Source: CAZHGD01 sp964531735
Lineage (GTDB): Bacteria > Armatimonadota > UBA10988
Length of the DNA: 31,753 bases
Assembly (NCBI GenBank): GCA_964531735.1
Contig: CAZHGD010000079.1
Span: forward strand, 1-31,753
Direction: 5' to 3'
In this document: in pieces, positions 25,893 to 31,753 of the stretch
Layout of the letters: each line of letters starts with the position of its first letter
How positions within the stretch are numbered: position 1 is the stretch's first letter
Notes under the pieces: model-generated
What the model saw: the letters and a program-made list of their open reading frames with translations, nothing else
What the model was told of the DNA's origin: nothing
The model's database searches: none
Made by a program: the position numbers and the translations under genes

Positions 25893-27419
25893 ATGAAGTG
25901 CCAGCTTTGTCGGCGGATAGCCAGTCACCCGCTCATGGTGGCGGCCCTGGGCGCCATGCTGCTCGCCGGTTGCACGCGGCCGGCGGTGCCGGTGCCGCCG
26001 GGCGTGAAGTCATCCGACCTGGTCGCCACGGTCCTCGTCGCTGCCGAACTGGGCCCGGTCGGGCCGGCACTGGCACGGGCGCTGGGACGCTTCGCCGGCG
26101 TCCGGCTCGAGCTGGTCACCACACCGTTGGCCGAACTGGCCGAGCGGGCCAAGAACACTCGCGCCGATTTCGTCGTGTCCACCGGACCCGATGACCTGGT
26201 GGCGCTCGACCAGGCCCAGTTGTTGACGCCGGGCGCCGCGGTCACGCTGGCCCGCTCGCCGCTGGTGCTGCTGGGCAGTCGAGCCAACCCGCAGCCGAAG
26301 CTGGCCGCCATCGGCTCACTCACCGGTCCGCTGGGCGTGCCGGACCAGGCCGCCGGCGCCGTGGCGAGCGAGGCGCGCAAGCAAGTCAAGCAGGCTGCAC
26401 CCGAGCTCAAGGGCGACCGGCTGGCGGCAGTGCCGACCGCCCAGCTCGTGACGCGGCTGACCGCCGGTGAGCTGAGCGCGGCCCTGGTGCCGGCCTACGC
26501 CTTGCCCGTCGGCACGGCCGTCGGCGCCGAGTCGGCGCCGTCGCCGGTCTCCGATATCATCTGGGCCGCGTTGCGCGAGGCGCCGCACCACTACGGGCAA
26601 GAGCAGATCCTGCGCGCGCTGGAGCAGTTCTCGCCCGCCAAGGCACTCCGTGACACGCGCCTGGAGCCGGTCGGCAAGGCCCAGGCCAAGGCGGGTCAGG
26701 ACGGCGGCCTGTTCGTGTTCGCGGGCGCCGGCATCCGCGAGCCGCTGGAGGCGGCCGCCAAGGCCTACACGGAGCAGACCGGCGTACCGATCCGCTACAC
26801 CTACACCGGCTCGGCCTGTCTGTTGGCCCAGATCACCATGAGCCAGACCGGCGACGTCTACATTCCCGGCGAGGAGTACTTCATGCAGCAGGCCGCCGAC
26901 CGGCAGTACATCGTCGGCTCCAAGCGCATCGGCTACTTCATCCCGGTGATCATGACGCAGAAAGGCAACCCCAAAGGCATCCACAGCCTGCGCGACCTGA
27001 CGCGCCCGGGCGTGAGGGTCGGCCTGGGCGAGCCGAAGTCGTGCGCGATCGGTACGTTCACCGCCAAGTTGCTGACCAAGCTCGGGCTGTACGAGGCGGT
27101 GGAGCAGAACACCACCATGCGCACGGCGCTGGCCGCCGAACTGGGCACCGCCTTGCGGTTGCAGTCCATCGATGCTTGCATCAACTGGGATGCCGTGGCG
27201 GCCTGGTTCCGCGAGACCGCCGACATCGTGCCCATTCCTGAAGAGCACAACGAGACCACCGCCATCCTCGCCGGCGTGCTGAAGTTCAGCCGCGACCAGA
27301 CCAAGGCCCAGGCCTTCGTCGACTTCCTGTCTGGGCCTGACGGTCAGGCCATCTTCGCCAACTGCCACTACACTGTCGACCCGCAACGACCGGTCTTCCC
27401 GGTGGGAGCACAACCGTGA
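25893..27419 (+). CDS. Lipoprotein substrate-binding protein of a molybdate/tungstate-type ABC transporter, two binding modules
   Basis: The 508-residue protein is about twice the length of ModA. A lipoprotein signal ends at LLAGC (Cys27). A first, divergent binding-protein-like module spans about 40-270 (LVATVLVAAELGPVGPAL; later TRLTAGELSAALVPAYALPV). The second, better preserved module spans about 270-500: LFVFAGAGIREPLEAAAKAY, TYTGSACLLAQI, GDVYIPGEEYFM and a final FLSGPDGQAIF. This is the ModA/WtpA pattern for oxyanion capture at the outer face of the membrane. An odd CxxC (C3, C6) precedes the signal core. The permease gene overlaps its stop. Molybdate and tungstate cannot be told apart by eye; the cofactor-type genes next door fit either. 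Confidence 0.82.
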   Translation: MKCQLCRRIASHPLMVAALGAMLLAGCTRPAVPVPPGVKSSDLVATVLVAAELGPVGPALARALGRFAGVRLELVTTPLAELAERAKNTRADFVVSTGPDDLVALDQAQLLTPGAAVTLARSPLVLLGSRANPQPKLAAIGSLTGPLGVPDQAAGAVASEARKQVKQAAPELKGDRLAAVPTAQLVTRLTAGELSAALVPAYALPVGTAVGAESAPSPVSDIIWAALREAPHHYGQEQILRALEQFSPAKALRDTRLEPVGKAQAKAGQDGGLFVFAGAGIREPLEAAAKAYTEQTGVPIRYTYTGSACLLAQITMSQTGDVYIPGEEYFMQQAADRQYIVGSKRIGYFIPVIMTQKGNPKGIHSLRDLTRPGVRVGLGEPKSCAIGTFTAKLLTKLGLYEAVEQNTTMRTALAAELGTALRLQSIDACINWDAVAAWFRETADIVPIPEEHNETTAILAGVLKFSRDQTKAQAFVDFLSGPDGQAIFANCHYTVDPQRPVFPVGAQP

Positions 27420-28261
27420 GACGCTCCCGCGACACCTGGCTGCGGCTGGCGCTGTCGGTGTTCCTGTTCGCCTATCTCGGCTTCGTGCTGGCCACGCTCC
27501 TGGCCGACGCCATCTGGCTGGTGCGGACCGACCCGCTGACCGGCGCCTCGGCACTCAACCAGGTGCTTGGCCGCGCCGAACTGCGGGACGAGATCAGCGC
27601 GGCCATGAAGCTGACCTTCCAGACCTCACTGTGCACCGTGTGCCTGGCCATGCTGGTCGCCGTGCCGTCGGCCTACGCGCTCTCACGCTTCCGCTGGCCC
27701 TTGCTGTCCGTCATCGACACCGTCATCGACCTGCCCTTGGTGGTGCCGCCGCTGATCGCCGGCATCAGCCTGCTGCTGTTCTTCAAGCAGTCACCGACCG
27801 GACGCTGGGCCGACGACGCGCTGGAGATCGTCTACAGCCGCAAGGCCATCGTGGTGGCGCAGTTCTTCATCGCCGCCGCCTTCGGCATCCGCGCGGTGAA
27901 GGCCACCTTCGACGGCATCAACCCGCGCTTCGAGCACGTGGCCCGCAGCCTCGGTTGCGGCCCGTGGCAGGCGTTCCACAAGATCGCGCTGCCGCTGGCG
28001 CGCAACGGCATCGTCGCCGGCGCGGTGATGACCTGGGCGCGCGCCATGGGCGAGTTCGCGCCGGTGATGATCCTGGCCGGCGCCACCGCGTACCGGCCCG
28101 GCGGGCCGCCGCACACCGAGGTCCTGTCGGTCGCCGCCTTCCTCAACCTGTCCTCGGGCCACGTCGAGATCGCGATTGCGGTGACCTTGCTGATGGTGGT
28201 GCTCGGCGCGGTGACGCTGCTGTTGTTCAAGCGCCTGGGCGGACAAGGGTACCTCTGGTGA
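27416..28261 (+). CDS. ABC transporter permease, molybdate/tungstate type (ModB/WtpB)
   Basis: The 281-residue membrane protein has about six hydrophobic helices and the cytoplasmic EAA loop (ARSLGCGPWQAFHKIALPLA, about residues 178-197) that contacts the ATPase. The AMGEFAPVMILAGAT stretch is typical of ModB and sulfate-type permeases. The start is a GTG at 27416 overlapping the stop of the binding protein (GTGA), with GGGAG eight bases upstream. Its own stop overlaps the GTG of the ATPase gene, so the three subunits are translated as a coupled set. Confidence 0.88.
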   Translation: MRRSRDTWLRLALSVFLFAYLGFVLATLLADAIWLVRTDPLTGASALNQVLGRAELRDEISAAMKLTFQTSLCTVCLAMLVAVPSAYALSRFRWPLLSVIDTVIDLPLVVPPLIAGISLLLFFKQSPTGRWADDALEIVYSRKAIVVAQFFIAAAFGIRAVKATFDGINPRFEHVARSLGCGPWQAFHKIALPLARNGIVAGAVMTWARAMGEFAPVMILAGATAYRPGGPPHTEVLSVAAFLNLSSGHVEIAIAVTLLMVVLGAVTLLLFKRLGGQGYLW

Positions 28262-29286
28262 TCGAAGTCCGCGGGCTGAGCATCCAACTCGGCGAGTTCC
28301 ACCTGCGCCACATCGACCTGCGGCTCGATACCGGTCAGTACGGTGTCATCCTCGGCCCGACGGGCGCGGGGAAGACGGTCCTGGTCGAGTGCATCGTCGG
28401 CCTCCACCGGCCGGACACCGGGCAGGTGCTGCTCGACGACCGCGATGTCACCGGCTGGCCGCCCGAAGACCGCGAAGTGGCCTATGTGCCCCAGGACTAC
28501 TGCCTGTTCCCCCACCTCAGCGTCGCGGCCAACATCGCCTTCGGCATGAAGCTGCGCCGCCTGCGGCCCGCGGACATCCGGCAGCGCATCACCGAACTGG
28601 CCACGATGCTGCACATCGGCTCGCTGCTGGACCGCGAGCCGCTGAACCTCAGCGGCGGCGAGAAGCAGCGCGTGGCCTTGGCCCGCGCGCTGGCAGTGCG
28701 GCCGCGCCTGCTGCTCCTCGACGAGCCGCTGGCCGCTGTCGACGAGCGCACGCGGGATCGCCTGACCGAGGAGCTGAAAGGCCTGCAGCGCGAGCTCGGC
28801 ACGACCATCATCCATGTCACGCACAGCTTCCAGGAGGCCCTGGCGGTGGCCGACCGCATCGCCATCTTCTGCGACGGCGAAATCCGCATGGACGACACAC
28901 CGGAGGCGGTCTTCCGCCGCCCGTGCTCGACGTTCGTGGCCCAGTTCGTCGGCTCGCGCAACCTGGTCCAGGGCGAGGTGGTGGAGGGATCGCTGTTCCG
29001 CGCCGGCGAACTGGAACTGCCCACCGAGACCGCGGTCCGCGGCCCGGCGACGCTGGTCATCCGCCCGGAGGAACTGCGTCTGGGCCCGGCCGGTGGTGAC
29101 GGGCTGCCCGCCCGTGTCGCGCACGTCGTGCCGGCGGAGCACCACCAACGCGTCCGGGTCGAGTCCGCCGGCTACACCTGGGACGTGCTCTGCCCCACCC
29201 CGCAGGCGCGCGAGCTCGGTTGCGCGGTGGGGCTGGACGTGACGCTCACCGTGCCGGCCGAGCGATGTCACGTGATTGGGGGCTGA
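28258..29286 (+). CDS. ABC transporter ATPase, molybdate/tungstate type (ModC/WtpC)
   Basis: The 342-residue protein has Walker A GPTGAGKT (33-40), Q-loop VPQDYCLFPH, signature LSGGEKQR (about 131), Walker B LLLLDEPLAAVD and the H-loop HVTHS. A C-terminal TOBE-like regulatory domain (about 240-342) follows. It powers import by the binding protein and permease encoded just upstream. The start is a GTG at 28258 overlapping the permease stop (GTGATC). The frame is open far upstream inside the permease gene, but that part is a shadow. The gene is convergent with the hepT-like gene, with 27 bases between stops. Confidence 0.9.
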   Translation: MIEVRGLSIQLGEFHLRHIDLRLDTGQYGVILGPTGAGKTVLVECIVGLHRPDTGQVLLDDRDVTGWPPEDREVAYVPQDYCLFPHLSVAANIAFGMKLRRLRPADIRQRITELATMLHIGSLLDREPLNLSGGEKQRVALARALAVRPRLLLLDEPLAAVDERTRDRLTEELKGLQRELGTTIIHVTHSFQEALAVADRIAIFCDGEIRMDDTPEAVFRRPCSTFVAQFVGSRNLVQGEVVEGSLFRAGELELPTETAVRGPATLVIRPEELRLGPAGGDGLPARVAHVVPAEHHQRVRVESAGYTWDVLCPTPQARELGCAVGLDVTLTVPAERCHVIGG

Positions 29287-29313
29287 CCGCACCGTCCGTC
29301 TTCCGGGCGCCTG

Positions 29314-29670
29314 CTACGCCTCCGGTCCGGCCTCATGCTCGATGATCGCCCGCATCTGGGTGACCAGTGTGGCCAGATGGCCATCGACGACACTCCACAC
29401 TCGTGACAGGTCGACTCCGAAGTAGGCATGCGTCAGCACATTGCGCATGTCACGAATCTGGCGCCACGGGATCTCCGGGTGCCGGTCGCGCACCCCGGTG
29501 GGTATGTGAGCGACGGCCTCGCCGATCACGGCGAGGCGGTAGAGCACGGCGGCCTGGAGCACCTTGTCCTCCAGGAAGGCAGCGGCATCCCTGCCTCGCA
29601 CATGGTCGAGAATGAGTTCGGCCTCGTCCACCATGTCTTGTGCGCGCAGGCGCCAGCCCCTAGGTGGCAC
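29314..29670 (-). CDS. hepT: HepT-like HEPN ribonuclease toxin
   Basis: The 118-residue helical protein has the HEPN motif RX4HXY: R76-NVLT-H81-A-Y83. It also has the family-typical AVLYRLAVIGEA. In the MntA/HepT system HepT is the RNase or RNA-targeting toxin, and MntA silences it by AMPylating the Tyr of this motif. I chose the GTG at 29670, which overlaps the end of the mntA-like gene by 11 bases and has GGGAGG six bases upstream. The ATG at 29634 has no binding site and would cut into the first helix. All key residues are present, so the toxin should be functional. Confidence 0.85.
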   Translation of the reverse strand: MPPRGWRLRAQDMVDEAELILDHVRGRDAAAFLEDKVLQAAVLYRLAVIGEAVAHIPTGVRDRHPEIPWRQIRDMRNVLTHAYFGVDLSRVWSVVDGHLATLVTQMRAIIEHEAGPEA

Positions 29671-29950
29671 GAACCGCCTCCCGAAGGACGTGATCTCGCA
29701 CCGTCTCCTTGAGGGCACGCGCCTCGACCAGATCGACGCGGCGGCAGAGCGCGTCTTCCAGGTAATGCTTCACCGCGATGAACTCAAACAGGTCCTTGTT
29801 CTCGTCGAGGTCGACCAGAAGGTCCACGTCGCTGGTCGCATCAGCTTCACCGCGGGCCACCGAACCGAACACCGACAGCGACCGCACCCCCATGTCCTGC
29901 AGTCTGGCCTGGTGTGTCGCGAGGACCGCTCGGACCCAATCGACCGTCAT
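29660..29950 (-). CDS. mntA: MntA-like minimal nucleotidyltransferase antitoxin
   Basis: The 96-residue protein has the minimal nucleotidyltransferase signature GSX10DXD: G29-S30, then D41-V-D43, with the third acidic residue probably in RVDLVEA. It pairs with the HepT-like gene that overlaps its end; MNT proteins of this kind AMPylate HepT and so neutralise it. The ATG at 29950 has GGAG seven bases upstream. The frame is open further upstream to about 30103, but that part crosses a promoter and reads as low-complexity Arg/Pro sequence. Such pairs stabilise mobile or accessory regions and may take part in defence. Confidence 0.87.
   Translation of the reverse strand: MTVDWVRAVLATHQARLQDMGVRSLSVFGSVARGEADATSDVDLLVDLDENKDLFEFIAVKHYLEDALCRRVDLVEARALKETVRDHVLREAVRAT
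29677..29682 (-). promoter_or_regulatory. Ribosome binding site that sets the hepT GTG start
   Basis: GGGAGG on the minus strand lies six bases before GTG (29670-29668), inside the end of the mntA-like gene. Confidence 0.6.
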
Positions 29951-30007
29951 CGCTGTTCTCCGCAGGAGCGTCGGCGCGCGCACTGCCCCAGCCGTGCATC
30001 TGTGCCC

Positions 30008-30036
30008 ATGATACCGCACCGCCGGAGCGGGTCCAA
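30008..30036 (-). promoter_or_regulatory. Sigma-70-type promoter for mntA-hepT
   Basis: On the minus strand TTGGAC (30036-30031) and TATCAT (30013-30008) are 17 bp apart. The start point would be near 30001, leaving a leader of about 50 bases before the ATG at 29950. Confidence 0.65.
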
Positions 30037-30063
30037 GTGAGCAAGGCCGACGCTGTCGCGCCC

Positions 30064-30765
30064 CTACTCTTTCGCGTGCCCCGCGTCGTGGCACTTCCGG
30101 CACAGCGTCTTGCGGTCATCCACCAGTGACTTCGGCCGCGTCGCGCCGTGCGGGTCATGGCACACAGCGCACTTGCCCAGCGGCTCGGCCACATGCTGGT
30201 GGATGAGCTGGACGCTGGCCTCGTCGTGGCACGTGTCACACGCCCGCGGGGTCGGTGCCGCGCCGATGGTCTCGCCTTCGTGCTCATGGCACGCGGCGCA
30301 GTCCGGCTGCTCCGGGTCAGGCGCAATCACCGGATGCCCCTGCCATGCCGACCAGCCCACGGGCGGGCTGTCCTTGCCGGCGCGCACTTCGAGCACTTGC
30401 GTGCCGACGGCGAGCCGGTGGGCGCCCGCCGACAGCTTGACCGTGGCGGCCCAGAGCGCGGTGGCGGCACGGTCGCCCACCTGCGCTGCGGTGGCCTTCA
30501 GCCGGCTGGGCGTCGTCCAGGAGCGGTCGAACGTCAGCCGGTGCAACGGTAGTGGCTGGTTGTCCAGCGTGGCCACGGGCGCCGGCGCGTCCAGCGCCGT
30601 CGCCAGCACCAGTCGGAACGGCAGCTCGGCCACCACCACGCGGTTGGCCGGATAGAGCAGCCGGACGGCCGCCGGCTGCGCGGTGGCAGGCACCAGCGGG
30701 CCGCTCAGCCCGGCCAGCACGAACAGGACGAGGAGAACCGGCATGGCGCAACGCAGACGACGCAT
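30064..30765 (-). CDS. Secreted tetraheme c-type cytochrome with an N-terminal beta domain
   Basis: The 233-residue protein has a signal peptide (residues 1 to about 30, ending PATAQP). A beta-rich, Ig-like domain of about 110 residues follows. Four heme c-binding sites lie in the last 80 residues: C156AACH160, C176DTCH180, C199AVCH and C222RKCH, with CHDPHG typical of doubled-CXXCH cytochromes. It should carry electrons in the periplasm or on the cell surface. The ATG at 30765 starts five bases after the stop of the Tat-exported gene, so the two are one operon and probably work together. An upstream extension to 30840 would overlap that gene and lacks sense as a signal peptide. Confidence 0.85.
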   Translation of the reverse strand: MRRLRCAMPVLLVLFVLAGLSGPLVPATAQPAAVRLLYPANRVVVAELPFRLVLATALDAPAPVATLDNQPLPLHRLTFDRSWTTPSRLKATAAQVGDRAATALWAATVKLSAGAHRLAVGTQVLEVRAGKDSPPVGWSAWQGHPVIAPDPEQPDCAACHEHEGETIGAAPTPRACDTCHDEASVQLIHQHVAEPLGKCAVCHDPHGATRPKSLVDDRKTLCRKCHDAGHAKE

Positions 30766-30770
30766 GGTGG

Positions 30771-31694
30771 TCAGCCGACCTTCCCATACTTGCGCAGCAA
30801 GCGCACGTTCTGGCCGACTTCGTCTTTGTACTTCGGCCACATGCCGACGATGATGGCATCGCTCGGCTTGATGCGCGACAGCGCGTACTGGAAGGCCTCC
30901 TCGACGGAATCATCGCTGTCGCAAAGGCGGCCCGCGCCGAGGATCTTGAAGGCCAGACAGGGCTTCTTGACCTGCTTGATGACGTTGAGCATCACGTCGC
31001 GGTCGGTGTCGAGGAACGGCTCGCCCAGTGGCGCCGATCCCAGCTTGGCGCGGATCTCGCTGCGCGGCCGGGTGACATAGTAGAGGCAGCACTGGTACAG
31101 ATCGGCTTCCCAACCCTTGTCCTCGGCGTACTTGATGCAGTCGGGGTTGTGCGCCGAGATGCCGGCCGGAATGCCCAGTGTGTCGTGGACGCGCTTCAGG
31201 AAGTCGTGCACCTGCTCCTGCTTGCCCGCGCGGAACAGCGTATCGGTGACGTTGCCGTGGTGTACGTACCAGATGGGCCGGTACTCCAACAAGTCCTTCG
31301 ACAGCTTGCCGTCCTTCTCCAAGGTGCCCAGGAAGTACGGCCGAATCTTGGAGCCTTTGGCCCACAGCTTCTTCAGCGCGTCGAGCGGCTTCCTGTCCCA
31401 GTAGGTCAACCAGACGTCGAGGCCCTTCTGCTCGCAGTCTTCCAGGAAGCTCACCGTGCGCTCGGGCGTGAAGTAGTCGGTCATGGCGAGCGTCATATTG
31501 CGCGACATATGGCTCCAGCCGCCGATAGGATTGCAGCCGACGATCATCCGCGGAATGGTCACCCCGGCGATGGTCACCCGCGGCAGCGGGTCCTCGGCCG
31601 CGAGCAAGTGCGGGGCCAGCGCCAGACCGGCTCCGGCGGCCATGGCGGTCTGGAAAAACTCACGGCGGGACGACTGCGACGGGTTGGATGGCAT
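30771..31694 (-). CDS. Tat-exported aldo/keto reductase-like TIM-barrel protein
   Basis: The 307-residue protein starts with a twin-arginine signal (SRREFFQTAMAAGAGLALAP, Arg10-Arg11). The rest follows the aldo/keto reductase outline: GVTIPRMIVGCNPIGG at the start, VHHGN where the active-site His region is expected, GISAHNPDCI, and a C-terminal SDAIIVGMWPKY. The usual DTAxxYG active-site stretch reads DVWLTYWDR, so the tetrad is incomplete and NADPH use is doubtful, more so outside the cytoplasm. The ATG at 31694 has AGGA six bases upstream. It leads an operon with the tetraheme cytochrome gene, which suggests an exported redox function. Substrate and cofactor are unknown. Confidence 0.75.
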   Translation of the reverse strand: MPSNPSQSSRREFFQTAMAAGAGLALAPHLLAAEDPLPRVTIAGVTIPRMIVGCNPIGGWSHMSRNMTLAMTDYFTPERTVSFLEDCEQKGLDVWLTYWDRKPLDALKKLWAKGSKIRPYFLGTLEKDGKLSKDLLEYRPIWYVHHGNVTDTLFRAGKQEQVHDFLKRVHDTLGIPAGISAHNPDCIKYAEDKGWEADLYQCCLYYVTRPRSEIRAKLGSAPLGEPFLDTDRDVMLNVIKQVKKPCLAFKILGAGRLCDSDDSVEEAFQYALSRIKPSDAIIVGMWPKYKDEVGQNVRLLRKYGKVG

Positions 31695-31718
31695 GGTGCT
31701 TCCTGCTCGGCTGGCGGC

Positions 31719-31748
31719 ATTATCGGCAATCGAGGGCGGGTGAGTCAA
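31719..31748 (-). promoter_or_regulatory. Sigma-70-type promoter for the Tat protein/cytochrome operon
   Basis: On the minus strand TTGACT (31748-31743) and GATAAT (31724-31719) are 18 bp apart. The start point would be near 31712, about 18 bases before the ATG at 31694. Confidence 0.72.
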
Positions 31749-31753
31749 CCGCG

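Noticed and set aside
27631..28257. N-terminal extension of the transporter ATPase
   Set aside because: It lies inside the permease gene in another frame and is Arg/Pro-rich. The GTG at 28258 fits the coupled start.
29951..30103. N-terminal extension of the MntA-like protein
   Set aside because: It crosses a good promoter and the leader and has no domain content. The ATG at 29950 has a well-spaced GGAG.

Overview
The window is visibly GC-rich and densely coded: about two dozen genes in alternating blocks on both strands. No gap between genes exceeds about 180 bases, and I see no rRNA, tRNA, CRISPR array or insertion sequence. The content (a flagellar sigma operon, several unusual carbohydrate-active proteins, a secreted beta-helix protein, a multi-PAS/GAF kinase, a Tat-exported aldo/keto reductase-like protein next to a multiheme cytochrome) suggests a free-living, motile, environmental Gram-negative-type bacterium. 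The mix recalls Armatimonadota or other under-sampled polysaccharide-degrading phyla, but this is a weak guess from gene content alone.

Layout. 1-2118 (+): end of a flagellar operon, with the Pro/Ala-rich tail of an upstream protein, a YcgR-like PilZ protein, sigma-28 FliA and a small SwrB-like membrane protein, all overlapping or nearly so. 2136-4192 (+): an ABC-F ATPase with its own sigma-70-type promoter. 4197-5018 (-): an unrecognised two-helix membrane protein. 5093-9151 (+): a very large secreted GH42-like protein.

9153-20514 (-): a long probable operon read right to left from a good promoter at 20570-20599. It encodes a GH57 alpha-glucan enzyme, a GalT-like nucleotidylyltransferase, a 1329-residue PAS/GAF histidine kinase, a stand-alone receiver, ADP-glucose pyrophosphorylase (GlgC) and a secreted beta-helix protein. 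Here glycogen/alpha-glucan metabolism is interleaved with a two-component system.

20690-23733 (+): a Gfo/Idh/MocA dehydrogenase and an unrecognised, probably TIM-barrel, cytoplasmic protein. 23735-25794 (-): a three-gene ubiquitin-like module with a degenerate E1-like protein, a MoaD/ThiS-like carrier ending in Gly-Ala, and a complete E1-like protein. 25893-29286 (+), divergent from it: a molybdate/tungstate-type ABC transporter whose lipoprotein appears to carry two binding-protein domains. The two blocks probably serve the same metal-pterin cofactor. 29314-29950 (-): a MntA/HepT toxin-antitoxin pair. 30064-31694 (-): a tetraheme c-type cytochrome and a Tat-exported aldo/keto reductase-like protein under a good promoter.

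The most distinctive candidate is the E1/carrier module at 23735-25794. It has one complete and one apparently dead E1 subunit that keeps its arginine finger, as in eukaryotic heterodimeric E1s, plus a carrier lacking the normal Gly-Gly end. All family calls come from reading motifs by eye; no database search was possible.
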